Of a DNA stretch of 51,389 nt, positions 15,191 through 23,394 are shown piece by piece; position 1 is the stretch's first letter, and every line of letters starts with the position of its first letter. The stretch comes from Bernardetiaceae bacterium. GTDB taxonomy: Bacteria > Bacteroidota > Bacteroidia > Cytophagales > Thermoflexibacteraceae. The translations under genes were made by a program, and so were the position numbers. Location of the stretch: positions 1-51,389 of the forward strand of contig JALONO010000016.1 in the NCBI GenBank assembly GCA_025454895.1, read 5' to 3'. The notes beneath the pieces are model-generated. The model did no database searches, was not told the DNA's origin, and saw only the letters and a program-made list of their open reading frames with translations.

Positions 15191-18019
15191 ATGGATGTCT
15201 TTACCCTGATTCTCCAAGCCAACGGCACCGAAATAAACCGGGTAGAACTATGGCCCGGCCAGCCGGTGGAAGTGGGCCGCGGGCCTGACTGTGCCCTGCT
15301 GGCCACCGAGGACACCTACGTCTCGGCCCGGCACGCGCAGGTGGAACTGCGGGCCGATGGCCAAGTGTGGGTAACCGACCAGAGCACCAACGGTACGTTT
15401 CTGGTCGGGCAACGGCTGGTGAAAGGTCGGGCCGCGCCCTGGCGACCGGGCCAAGAACTCCGGCTGCTCAAAGAGGGCCGTTATCAATTGCAACTGGTGG
15501 TTACCTCGGTGGCCGCGCCCCCGGCCGCCCCGGAACCGCCGCCCGCGCCCCTAGGTCGCTCCCTCGCCATCATGGACCTGCCCGATGCGCCCCCGGCGGG
15601 TCAAACCCGCCTCACGGTGAACCAAGGGGCCGCCCGCGACCTCGCTTCGTTGCTCAGGGAAAAGAGCCTGCTCAAAATTGGCCGGGACCCCCAGCAGTGC
15701 GACGTGGTGCTGCACGACCTGGCCGTGTCGCGGCTGCACGCCACCATCGAGCGCCGGGCCGATGGGCAGTACCAGGTGCATGACTACTCGCTCAACGGCC
15801 TGTACATCAACGGGCAAAAGGCCCCCCAAACCGCCACGCTCGGCCCGGAGGATACGCTGGTGATCGGCTCGGCGGTGTTCAAGCTCAACGAGGCCATCCA
15901 CGACCTGCAAGACAACCGCACCACGGTGAGCATCCGCCAAGTGAGCAAGGGTTTTAACCCACTGAACCTCAATGAGTTGGTGATTGATGGGATTAACCTA
16001 GACGTGCGCCGGGGCGAGTTGTTGGCCCTCATGGGGCCGTCGGGGTGCGGCAAAACCACGCTGCTCAAAACCCTCAACGGCGAAAACCACCCGCTCAACG
16101 CCGGGCAAGTGTTGCTTTTTGGCCGCAATTTGGCCCAAGAGTTCGCGTATTTGCGCACGCGCATCGGCTATGTGCCGCAGGACGACATCGTGCATGGCGA
16201 CCTCACCGTGTACCAAGCCCTTTACTTTGCCGCCCAACTGCGCACCCCCAGCGATGTAACCGACGCGGAAATTAACCAACGGATCAGTGAAGTGCTGGCC
16301 CAGCTCAACCTGCCCGAACTGGACACGGGCCTGTTCGTCAAAGAACTGTCGGGCGGGCAGCGCAAGCGCATCTCCATCGCGGTGGAACTGCTGGGCAACC
16401 CCGGTATTCTGTTGCTGGACGAACCTACTTCGCCGCTGGACCCGCAAACCATTGGCGAGTTTTTGACCTGTTTGCGCAATTTGGCCCGCCAGGGCACCAC
16501 CATCATCATGGTTACCCACAAACCAGAAGACCTCCAGTTTGTGGACCAAGTAGCGTTTTTGAGCGTACGCGGCTATTTGGCCTACCACGGCCCCCCGTCG
16601 GAGGCCTTGTTCCAGCATTTTGGCGTGGCCCCTAGCTACGTGGCCGTGTACGCGGCCCTCAGCCAACCCGACCGGGCCGCCGAGTGGAAACAACGCTGGC
16701 AGCAGGTTTCCGGCCAGGCGAACGGGCCGGCCGTAGCCCCGGCCCGCCAAACCTTGGGCCGGGCTACCCCCCAGCGGCGTAGCCAACTTAAATGGTTGTT
16801 TTTAAGATACTTACGCATTAAATGGAACGACCAAGCCAATCTGGGCCTGCTGCTGGCCCAGCCGTATATCATTGCGGCGTTGCTGGTGTTTGTGTTCGAC
16901 CAGTTGGTCATCGGGGTGTTGTTCCTTATGGCCATTTCGGCGGTTTGGTTCGGGGTAAACAACGCCGCCAAGGAGATCGTGGGCGAAATGCCCATCTACA
17001 CCCGCGAGCGGATGTTCAACCTCAGCATTGTCAACTATTTGGCTTCCAAAGTCGGCGTGCTGGCCCTGGTTAGCTTGTTGCAGGTGCTCATTTTTATGAA
17101 CATCGTGTACGAGCGGTACGATGCCGGGCCTTACAACTGGCGGTACGCCTTGCAGCTGCTCAGCGCGTTGCCTTTGGCCTGGTTACTAGGCCGCGACTGG
17201 CTGGCCCGCTGGTTGGCCAAGCGCGGCGCGCCCACGAGTACCCGCGCGCGCCGGCGGGGCCAGGCGCGGGCCACGTCGCTCATTTTGGCGGGCATTGCGG
17301 GCTGGCAGTTGTTGCTGGCGGTCTATTACAGCGTATTCGGGTTAGGCCAGGCCCAGCAGGTTCACCTGGCCGACTACCTGGCCCTGGCCGGGCTAATGTT
17401 CGGCTTGGCGGTGAGTGCCACGCTGCTGGGCCTGCTGCTGTCGGCCTGGTTCAAAAACCCCGAGCAGGTCATGACCTTCGTGCCCATTGTGCTCATCCCC
17501 CAAATTATGCTGGCCGGGGTGGTTACCCCCATCGACTCGCGGTTGAAAGATGCCGTGAGCTACCTCACCCTGAGCCGCTGGGGCACCGAGGCCCTGGCCC
17601 GCGTGCAAGATGCCCATTTCCGCGACCCTGGGCACCTCTCGGTCCAGCAATTGATCAAGCGGCGGGTGGATACGGTGCTGGTCGACGACCCCGTGCTGGG
17701 CCTGCCCGTGCCCGAGCCGCGCGTGGTGGAGAGTACCTACCAGCGGGTAGCCCCGCTCAGCTTGTACCAGCCCGTACCCCAGGTGGACCGGAGTTTGTGG
17801 CAGGTAACCGGCAACGACACCCTGCCCAAAATCAGTCAAGAATTGGATAAAACGCACAGGGCCGGGGCGTTGCAACTTTTGGGCTTCGCCGACCCTGAAA
17901 AACCCCTGCTCCGGTGGTTCAATTCGTTTGGCCTCAACATATTGGCGTTGTTATTGCTAAATGTAGTGATGAGCGTGGCCACAGGCTTTTTGCTCAAAAG
18001 AAAAGACAAACTACACTAA
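15191..18019 (+). CDS. ABC exporter with two N-terminal FHA domains (ABCG/ABC-2 type)
   Basis: 942 residues in four parts. FHA 1 (about 10-95: VGRGPDCALL, SARHA, STNGTF); FHA 2 (about 145-235: IGRDPQQCDV, SRLHA, SLNGLYING); an ATP-binding domain with Walker A GPSGCGKTT (about 281), signature LSGGQRKR (about 386), Walker B LLLDEPTSPLDP and H-loop MVTHKPEDL; then an ABC-2 type permease with about six helices (from about 550 to the end), including a large loop before the last helix. This FHA-FHA-ABC-permease order is that of mycobacterial Rv1747, whose FHA domains bind its partner kinase; by analogy this exporter should be controlled by the kinases at 1.3, 6.2 and 8 kb. The substrate is unknown; lipid or glycolipid export is typical of the class. 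Confidence 0.95.
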   Translation: MDVFTLILQANGTEINRVELWPGQPVEVGRGPDCALLATEDTYVSARHAQVELRADGQVWVTDQSTNGTFLVGQRLVKGRAAPWRPGQELRLLKEGRYQLQLVVTSVAAPPAAPEPPPAPLGRSLAIMDLPDAPPAGQTRLTVNQGAARDLASLLREKSLLKIGRDPQQCDVVLHDLAVSRLHATIERRADGQYQVHDYSLNGLYINGQKAPQTATLGPEDTLVIGSAVFKLNEAIHDLQDNRTTVSIRQVSKGFNPLNLNELVIDGINLDVRRGELLALMGPSGCGKTTLLKTLNGENHPLNAGQVLLFGRNLAQEFAYLRTRIGYVPQDDIVHGDLTVYQALYFAAQLRTPSDVTDAEINQRISEVLAQLNLPELDTGLFVKELSGGQRKRISIAVELLGNPGILLLDEPTSPLDPQTIGEFLTCLRNLARQGTTIIMVTHKPEDLQFVDQVAFLSVRGYLAYHGPPSEALFQHFGVAPSYVAVYAALSQPDRAAEWKQRWQQVSGQANGPAVAPARQTLGRATPQRRSQLKWLFLRYLRIKWNDQANLGLLLAQPYIIAALLVFVFDQLVIGVLFLMAISAVWFGVNNAAKEIVGEMPIYTRERMFNLSIVNYLASKVGVLALVSLLQVLIFMNIVYERYDAGPYNWRYALQLLSALPLAWLLGRDWLARWLAKRGAPTSTRARRRGQARATSLILAGIAGWQLLLAVYYSVFGLGQAQQVHLADYLALAGLMFGLAVSATLLGLLLSAWFKNPEQVMTFVPIVLIPQIMLAGVVTPIDSRLKDAVSYLTLSRWGTEALARVQDAHFRDPGHLSVQQLIKRRVDTVLVDDPVLGLPVPEPRVVESTYQRVAPLSLYQPVPQVDRSLWQVTGNDTLPKISQELDKTHRAGALQLLGFADPEKPLLRWFNSFGLNILALLLLNVVMSVATGFLLKRKDKLH

Positions 18020-18051
18020 AAATTACATCGTTGAAAATCAAAAGTTTACCC

Positions 18052-18495
18052 ATGAAAACCCCCTTGCTTGTCCTAAGTTTACTACTATTGTTCGCGGTGG
18101 GCCTGGTGCCCGGCCAGGGGTTGGCCCAGCCCGCCCCGGCCACCCAAAACGCGGCGGAGAAAAATAAAATCGAGGCCGATTTATGCCGCACTTGGAAAAT
18201 TGAGCAAATGCTGATGAACGGCCAAGTGGTGTTTAAATTAGGGGCGGCCCAAAACCGGGTGGATGCCACCAAAGTGCGCCACACCTACAAGCCCGATAAC
18301 ACCTACGAAACCCTCAAGGGTGACGGCACCAAGTCGGTGGGCAAGTGGGAACTCCGGGAGGCCAACACCAAAATCACCCTCACGGTCGACGGCCAAACCA
18401 AGCAGTTCCAAGTCCAGAAAATCACGGCTACCCGCGTTGAGCTCCAGTCCATTGGCGAAAAGGCCACGGTGGTGATCCACCTGGTGCCCGCCTAA
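18052..18495 (+). CDS. Small exported lipocalin-like protein
   Basis: 147 residues from the ATG at 18052, chosen because it opens a clean signal peptide (MKTPLLVLSLLLLFAVGLVPGQGLA is split as a basic start, hydrophobic core and AQ cleavage site). The mature part begins with ADLCRTWKIEQMLMNGQ, then a beta-rich stretch (HTYKPDNTYETLKGDG, KWELREANTKITLTVDG, ATRVELQSIG), a pattern common in Bacteroidota lipocalin-like proteins of this size. No lipobox is seen. It begins 32 bp after the FHA-ABC gene and is probably co-transcribed. Function unknown; assignment to the lipocalin-like group is by the W-x-strand layout only. Confidence 0.75.
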   Translation: MKTPLLVLSLLLLFAVGLVPGQGLAQPAPATQNAAEKNKIEADLCRTWKIEQMLMNGQVVFKLGAAQNRVDATKVRHTYKPDNTYETLKGDGTKSVGKWELREANTKITLTVDGQTKQFQVQKITATRVELQSIGEKATVVIHLVPA

Positions 18496-18625
18496 GCCAC
18501 CGAGTTGCTAGTTCCCGGGTTATAAGCCGCTCCAACGGCTCGCGGAAGCTCATTTTTAGGTTGCCGTTTGGGCAGCAAGCTACTGCTTTGTACAAAAATC
18601 AGGCCCTCCAGTTTGGAATACTAAT

Positions 18626-18706
18626 CCCAAAACCAAACCGCAGTCATGTATTTCTGATTTTATAAGTGATTGATAAATAGGCAGAACAATCATTAAGTCG
18701 TTTAAA
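18626..18706 (+). repeat. Dispersed AT-rich element
   Basis: CCCAAAACCAAACCGCAGTC, then GATTGATAAATA, then octamers ATCATTAA and GTCGTTTA. It fills most of the 256-bp gap between the lipocalin-like gene and the next exported protein; nothing else is seen there. Confidence 0.7.
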
Positions 18707-18751
18707 TTAAACAAAACCTCCCCAATCCACCTTTACCCAATTTCCTTTTGT

Positions 18752-20206
18752 ATGAAAAAGACCATTATTTTCCTGCTGAGCTTCCTTTGGCTCGATTTCA
18801 CGGGCGGCCAGGCGCAGGCCCAGTCCCAAGTGGCCAGTATCCGCATCGACGATTACGTGCAGGTGGTGGATCCCGCCATCCGCGACTGGGTGGGCGTGGT
18901 GTGCCCCTGCGCGGGCAAAGGCGGCGGCTGCGACTGCCAAGATTTCGACAAGCAGACGTACCTGAACTTGAACCTCAACTTCGAGCGCCCCCGCCGCGAC
19001 TTTGACATGAGCCGCTGGCAAGGCGTTTCGTTCATCTACGTCAAAGCCGTGATCCGCTACCCCATTAACGAGAGCCAGCAACGCCGCCTGGTGCTGCCCA
19101 TTTACGTGGTGGACCTGCGCCAGGGCCAGTTCAACGTCGAGGAAATCCCCGAGGGGGCCAACATTTTGCGGCGCATCTTTTTCCGCCACGACCGGCTGGT
19201 GAACGCCTTTGCCCAGTTGGAGTTCCGCACGGTGGGCGGCGGCAACAACGTGGCCACTTTCGAGAAGGCCAAGCTCACCGCCCAAACTGCCCTGCGCCAG
19301 CTCACCCCGGCCAAAATCTTGGAGCCGACGCCCATCCCTGGCGAAAAGGAACTGGAGCCGCTGGACCAACTGTCGCAACCGCTGTTCCAGGGCAACGACG
19401 TGATCAAAATCGTGCCCGGGGCCACCGAGCGCGACAGCCTCAAAACCCGTTACAGCTACGTGTACGTGCTCAACAACCCCGATGCCAAGGTGTACGATAA
19501 CTACCAGGGCCTGACCGTAACCCGCCGTCCGGGCCAAATTTTGGCCAAAAGCGTGGAAGGCGGCGAAACCATCAACGCCCCGTTTTTTGTGTTTGATATC
19601 GACTTGAAGCAGTATTTCGACGACCCCAGCCTGCCCTCCACCCGCGTGATTGACCTCACTTGCAGCAACTTGCCCGCCCTGAGCGACCTGGCCCGCATCG
19701 ACAGCATGGTGCTGCGCAACCAAGTGCTAGGCGAGTACCAAAAAGCCCGTGAGCAAGATTTGTTCGCCATTATAAAACGGCTGGTGGAAGAACGCTCCAA
19801 AACCGAGGATGCTGAACTGCAAAACCTGCTCAACGGCGGTGGCACCAAGGAAATCTCGAAAGAAGAAAAGGACAAACTGCTGAAGCAATACGACGACTTT
19901 CTGTTCTATATCCGCAAGCTGGACGAAGAACTGAAGCACCGCGACCGGTTTTTCCGCGACAAGTACCTGAACAACATGCAAAACCTCCAGCGGTGTTTCC
20001 AAACGTACTTGCGGGCCAAGGGCATTACCACCAGCGGCGGCTACACCCCTAGCAGCGGTAGCTCAAGCAGCCCCGTAGTGGGTGGTGGCCCGGCCCCGGC
20101 CCCAGCGGATGCCCCCAAAACTGAACCGGCCCCCACCCCCGGCCAAGACGACGGCGACGACAAAAAGAAAAAGAAGAAGAAAAAACGCGGCGACGAAAAC
20201 CAGTAG
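18752..20206 (+). CDS. Large exported protein with Cys motif, helical region and polylysine tail
   Basis: 484 residues with a signal peptide ending near AQAQS. Close to the mature N-terminus is a compact cysteine motif (CPCAGKGGGCDC, about 50-61) that could bind a metal or cluster or form disulfides. The middle is mixed alpha/beta with several YPIN/VLPIYVVDLR strands. Residues about 310-430 are strongly helical and charged (YQKAREQDLFAIIKRLVEER, then EEKDKLLKQYDDFLFYIRKL), likely a coiled coil. The C-terminus is low complexity: Gly/Ser, Pro/Ala, then a run of eight lysines. I do not recognise the family. It is the last gene before an intrinsic terminator and closes the signalling region. Confidence 0.8.
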   Translation: MKKTIIFLLSFLWLDFTGGQAQAQSQVASIRIDDYVQVVDPAIRDWVGVVCPCAGKGGGCDCQDFDKQTYLNLNLNFERPRRDFDMSRWQGVSFIYVKAVIRYPINESQQRRLVLPIYVVDLRQGQFNVEEIPEGANILRRIFFRHDRLVNAFAQLEFRTVGGGNNVATFEKAKLTAQTALRQLTPAKILEPTPIPGEKELEPLDQLSQPLFQGNDVIKIVPGATERDSLKTRYSYVYVLNNPDAKVYDNYQGLTVTRRPGQILAKSVEGGETINAPFFVFDIDLKQYFDDPSLPSTRVIDLTCSNLPALSDLARIDSMVLRNQVLGEYQKAREQDLFAIIKRLVEERSKTEDAELQNLLNGGGTKEISKEEKDKLLKQYDDFLFYIRKLDEELKHRDRFFRDKYLNNMQNLQRCFQTYLRAKGITTSGGYTPSSGSSSSPVVGGGPAPAPADAPKTEPAPTPGQDDGDDKKKKKKKKRGDENQ

Positions 20207-20212
20207 CCCCCT

Positions 20213-20241
20213 GCCCGCCGGAAGCCCCGGCGGGCTTTTTT
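20213..20241 (+). terminator. Rho-independent terminator
   Basis: Perfect 9-bp stem GCCCGCCGG / CCGGCGGGC with a 5-base loop, followed by six Ts, 7 bp after the stop of the exported protein gene. Confidence 0.92.
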
Positions 20242-20320
20242 CGCCCTCTCCCCTCCCCTACTGGTGTACGCCAACTGCGCGCGAGGGTCTCAAAAGTCAA
20301 GGGAAATTGGAGAAACTAAT

Positions 20321-20388
20321 GCCCGTTGTGCGCTCTAATATTTGAAAAAATTGATGATAAAGAAAAAAATCATGCAGTCATTTAAGGA
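20321..20388 (+). repeat. Dispersed AT-rich element (short copy)
   Basis: AATTGATGATAA followed by octamers ATCATGCA and GTCATTTA; the head is poorly conserved. It lies just upstream of the pabC promoter box. Confidence 0.6.
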
Positions 20389-20421
20389 TAAGAATCTAGC
20401 CCCACTCCCGGCCTAGCCTGC

Positions 20422-20429
20422 TACCTTTG
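20422..20429 (+). promoter_or_regulatory. Promoter -7 box abutting the pabC start
   Basis: TACCTTTG is a perfect TAnnTTTG box and ends 4 bp before the GTG start codon at 20434, so the transcript should begin at or next to the start codon. Confidence 0.65.
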
Positions 20430-20433
20430 CGCT

Positions 20434-21051
20434 GTGTTTATCGAAAGCATCAAATTATTGAAGGGCCAGTTGCACAACCTGCCCTGGCACCAAGCCCGGC
20501 TCGATGCCGCCCGGAGCCAGGTGTTGGGCCTTGCCAGCCCCCTTCCCTTGGCCGAGCGGCTGGTCGTTCCGCCGGAGCTTGGCCTGGGCTTGTACAAGTG
20601 CCGGGTGGTTTACGGGGCTGATATTGAGGTGGTTGAATACCAGCCGTACGCTCCTCAGCCCGTGGAACGGTTGTGGCTGGTCCCCGCCGACGAGCTGGCC
20701 TATGCCCATAAGTTCGCTGACCGCACCGCGTTGCAGGCCCTCGTGCGCGCGCACGCCCCCGCCCCCACCCACGACGTGGTTTTTGTCCAGCACGGGCGGC
20801 TTACCGACGCCAGCTACGCCAACCTGGCCTTTTATGATGGTTGCCAGTGGCTCACCCCGGCCCCACCCTTGCTGCCCGGCACCAAACGTGCCGAACTGCT
20901 GGCCAAGGGCCTGCTCCGCGAAGCCGAGATCACCGTAAACGACCTGAGGCACTTTAAAAAAGTGGCCCTTATCAACGCCTTACGCGGGATCGATAGCCAG
21001 TCGCACCTGCCCATCGGGGCCGTGGCTTGGGCCTCCTCGGTTCGCCTGTAA
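20434..21051 (+). CDS. pabC: Aminotransferase class IV, 4-amino-4-deoxychorismate lyase-like (PabC)
   Basis: 205 residues with a GTG start; the N-terminus FIESIKLLKGQLHNLPWHQARL is typical of short Bacteroidota class IV aminotransferases (given here in two pieces, FIESIKLLKG and QLHNLPWHQARL). The PLP lysine is likely in LAYAHKFADR, and VVFVQHGRLTDASYANLAFY is the conserved cofactor-binding region. It would split 4-amino-4-deoxychorismate to p-aminobenzoate and pyruvate for folate synthesis; its partner PabB is encoded separately at 47 kb. It is not in an operon with its neighbours. The short length is normal for this subgroup. An alternative is another class IV enzyme, but the presence of pabB supports this call. 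Confidence 0.8.
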   Translation: MFIESIKLLKGQLHNLPWHQARLDAARSQVLGLASPLPLAERLVVPPELGLGLYKCRVVYGADIEVVEYQPYAPQPVERLWLVPADELAYAHKFADRTALQALVRAHAPAPTHDVVFVQHGRLTDASYANLAFYDGCQWLTPAPPLLPGTKRAELLAKGLLREAEITVNDLRHFKKVALINALRGIDSQSHLPIGAVAWASSVRL

Positions 21052-21142
21052 TACCAGAAAGAAGCAAAAATTACGGATTGCCTGGCTTGTAAATGACTGA
21101 TAATCAAACCTAAAGATCATGCAATCATTTAGTCATTTTAGG
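21051..21142 (+). repeat. Dispersed AT-rich element between convergent genes
   Basis: ATACCAGAAAGAAG head, GACTGATAATCA, then octamers ATCATGCA, ATCATTTA, GTCATTTT. It fills the whole gap between pabC and the convergent STAS-like gene. Confidence 0.75.
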
Positions 21143-21148
21143 ATCAGG

Positions 21149-21616
21149 TCAAATCAGCTCTAACCAGTCCATCGCCTCCTTTTCACTGGCGAAGTAGGCC
21201 ATTTTGTCCTGCTCCGAACCTTTTTCCACCAGCGTTTCGGCGTTTACCCGCTCTAGGGTCCACTGTTGCAGGTGCTCTGGATGCAGCAAGTAGGCCAGTT
21301 TATGGCCGTGGCCCAGTTGGCGCAACGCCTCCGGGAACCACTCGTTAATGTACCATTCTTGATCTTCGGTGGGCCAGGTCTCGGCTTGGCGGTTGTCGAT
21401 CAGCCATTTGCGCACCCCGCCTAGCTGTGCGGCGAACTCCCGCATGAGTTCCAGCGGTGGGCGGATGGCCCCCACCTCAAAGTGGCCGCTCCACTCTGAG
21501 CGCACACAGCCCAGCCGGGGCAGGTACTGCAACATCACCTGCGAGTCTTGATAAAAAGTGTAGGGCCAAGCGCATTGCCGGGCCTCGGCCACTAGGTTTT
21601 CCAGGGTTAAAAACAT
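21149..21616 (-). CDS. Small cytoplasmic protein, STAS/SpoIIAA-like
   Basis: 155 residues without signal peptide or membrane helix. The order of strands and helices (LGCVRSEWSGHFEVGAI, then VRKWLIDNRQAETW, then DQEWYINEWFPEALRQLGHG, then KMAYFASEKEAMDWLELI) resembles the STAS/SpoIIAA-like proteins common in Bacteroidota, with the typical ending 'Y-F-x-x-x-x-E-A-x-x-W-L'. Such proteins may bind lipids or act in anti-sigma switches, but no partner is present here. It ends against a dispersed repeat and is transcribed from its own promoter, not identified. The family call is by overall pattern and is tentative. Confidence 0.7.
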   Translation of the reverse strand: MFLTLENLVAEARQCAWPYTFYQDSQVMLQYLPRLGCVRSEWSGHFEVGAIRPPLELMREFAAQLGGVRKWLIDNRQAETWPTEDQEWYINEWFPEALRQLGHGHKLAYLLHPEHLQQWTLERVNAETLVEKGSEQDKMAYFASEKEAMDWLELI

Positions 21617-21670
21617 GGGAGCAGACGGAGTTATAAAAATCGTTGGACCGGCCTAACTGGGCCGGAAGGT

Positions 21671-21706
21671 AAAAAACGAAAAGGCCACACGGGTGCGTGT
21701 GAGGCC
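21671..21706 (-). terminator. Rho-independent terminator of the TrpD-like gene
   Basis: On the minus strand GGCCTCACAC pairs with GTGTGGCC across a short loop and is followed by TTTTCGTTTTTT. It lies about 100 bp after the stop of the TrpD-like gene. Confidence 0.75.
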
Positions 21707-21808
21707 GTTAGTCGTAAGTTATCCGCTGCTTTGATCGTTACCGATCGCATTGAGAACGCTAAGGTAGCCAAGATATTGCATTTTGCCAAATGCTTGATTG
21801 GCCGAGGT

Positions 21809-23194
21809 TTACAGGCCCTCGCCCGCCCAGGTTTGCTCCACCCAGCGCAGGCCCTGGCCATAAAGGGCTTGGGCAAAGGCCACCCGGTTGTCAAAGTCGG
21901 GCTGGCCGGTTTGGCCCTGGGCCGCGTACTGGGCCACCAGGGCCGCATTGGCCTCGGGGCTGGCGTTTTCCAGCACGTCGTCGGCCGGGCGGCGGTAGGC
22001 GGCAAAAGCGGCGGCCGAAGCTTCGAGGGTGGTGGTGCGCAACTGCCCGGCCGGGTCCAACGCCCCGCACAAAATGCCGCTGGCCTTGGCCGTGGAGGGG
22101 GCCAACGAGGCTTCCAGGCCCCGTTTGAGCACCATTACGCCCTTGAAACCGGCCCGGAGGGCCAAGTCCACCATTTTTTGCTGGTAGGTAATATGAAACA
22201 CCGAGCAAACCAGCAGCTTGGCCCGCGCGGGGTTCAGCACTTTCTCGATGGTGGACAAAAACGGCCGTTTGATAATGGTGCGGCGGCGTTCCACCCACTG
22301 GTCCAGGGCGGGCGAGAGCACGGCCTGGTCCATGGCCCAGCCGTAGCGGGGGCAGGGTTCGGCCAGTTGGCGGGTGTCGTACAAAAACCGTTGGCCCAGG
22401 GCCAGGGCCAGTTCGCGGGCGGTAAACAGGTATTTAGGCCCCGGGTTGCGGCCTAGGGTGGTAATGGCCGTGTAGCCCTGTTGCTGGAAAAACGCGGCCA
22501 GCAGCGGGGTAATCAAGTGCGAGTGTTCCACCCCGTCAAACGGCTCGGCCAGTTGCACCAGCCCCCGCCCGGGCGCGGGCACCGGCGGCGGCCCAAACCC
22601 CGGGGCAAACGTATCCTGCAAGGCCCACAGCAGACCCTGGTACTCGTCGTCGGTTTCGTAGCGGATGCGCAGCACGCTCATGACCATGCCCCTAAACGCT
22701 TCGTGGCCAGGTGGTTGCGAGGCGAGCGGCTGGCTAATGAACAAAAACTGGCCCATCAGGTAGGCTTCTTGGGCGGTCAGGGTTTGGCCCATTACTAGTT
22801 TGCAGGCAATGGCGTGCAAGGGGGGCGGCAGGCCGGGGCAAGTTTGGGCCACGTAGGCCTCGGCATTGTGCTGGGCGGCGGGCCCCAGGTAAGCCGCCAG
22901 GGCCGCTTTGCCGTCGGGGCTGTCCATGACGGCCACCGCGCCCCAAAACGCGCCTTTTTGCAAGGGATTGGCTTGGCCGCTTTCTAGTTCGGCCAGGGCG
23001 GCTTTCACCAACTCGGGCGGCAGGGCCTTGTTGCCGTACTTGCCAATGCCAATGTGCCGGATGCCCCCCGCCAGGGCCGAGCCAAGTTGATACAGTTCGC
23101 CGTACTCGGGTGGGTACACGCTGTTACTCACCTCGGGCCGGGCGGCCGTTTGTCCGTTATAACTGTTTGTTAGTGGCAAAGCATTTTCGGTCAA
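21809..23194 (-). CDS. TrpD-like glycosyltransferase family 3 protein (anthranilate phosphoribosyltransferase paralog)
   Basis: 461 residues. The region from about 30 reads YQLGSALAGGIRHIGIGK and ELVKAALAELESGQANPLQK, a helical N-terminal domain; the phosphoribosyltransferase part has EHSHLITPLLAAFFQQQGY, GRNPGPKYLF and VCSVFHITYQQKMVDLALRA with FKGVMVLKRGLEASLAPSTA, all as in TrpD paralogs of the glycosyltransferase-3 fold. It is longer than TrpD (about 340) and no other trp genes are near. I recall similar paralogs near nitrate genes in cyanobacteria, which fits its place divergent from the nitrate porin, but the substrate is unknown. The start is taken as TTG at 23194 because a -7 box lies 5 bp upstream and no ATG is in frame nearby. 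Confidence 0.78.
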   Translation of the reverse strand: MTENALPLTNSYNGQTAARPEVSNSVYPPEYGELYQLGSALAGGIRHIGIGKYGNKALPPELVKAALAELESGQANPLQKGAFWGAVAVMDSPDGKAALAAYLGPAAQHNAEAYVAQTCPGLPPPLHAIACKLVMGQTLTAQEAYLMGQFLFISQPLASQPPGHEAFRGMVMSVLRIRYETDDEYQGLLWALQDTFAPGFGPPPVPAPGRGLVQLAEPFDGVEHSHLITPLLAAFFQQQGYTAITTLGRNPGPKYLFTARELALALGQRFLYDTRQLAEPCPRYGWAMDQAVLSPALDQWVERRRTIIKRPFLSTIEKVLNPARAKLLVCSVFHITYQQKMVDLALRAGFKGVMVLKRGLEASLAPSTAKASGILCGALDPAGQLRTTTLEASAAAFAAYRRPADDVLENASPEANAALVAQYAAQGQTGQPDFDNRVAFAQALYGQGLRWVEQTWAGEGL

Positions 23195-23199
23195 TTCGG

Positions 23200-23207
23200 C
23201 AAAAATA
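23200..23207 (-). promoter_or_regulatory. Promoter -7 box abutting the TrpD-like gene start
   Basis: Minus-strand TATTTTTG, a perfect TAnnTTTG box, ends 5 bp before the TTG start codon at 23194. A TTG lies 15 bp upstream of the box, shorter than usual. Confidence 0.5.
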
Positions 23208-23366
23208 TTGTATTTTTCTTACCAAGCATTGCCCGTTCAAATGAATTTACCGCCCTGGCCAAATTTTGCGTTAGTTTTAAAATAAGGCTTTGTTTTTAAA
23301 AATAATCAATTTTTCATTGACGATCATTTGGTATTTTAAAATCATTGCTGTACTTTTAAATCAAAA

Positions 23367-23394
23367 TTGATCAACGACCGATTTTGGTCATCAA
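23367..23394. promoter_or_regulatory. Interrupted palindrome, possible operator
   Basis: TTGAT and ATCAA flank GACC-gatttt-GGTC in the divergent spacer between the TrpD-like gene and the nitrate porin. Its position suits a regulator of either gene; no matching regulator gene is in the window. Confidence 0.35.

Noticed and set aside
1-20206. Type VI secretion regulatory cluster (kinase, PP2C and FHA as in PpkA, PppA, Fha)
   Set aside because: No tube, sheath, baseplate or membrane-complex gene is present in the window, and the FHA domains are on a protease and an ABC exporter.
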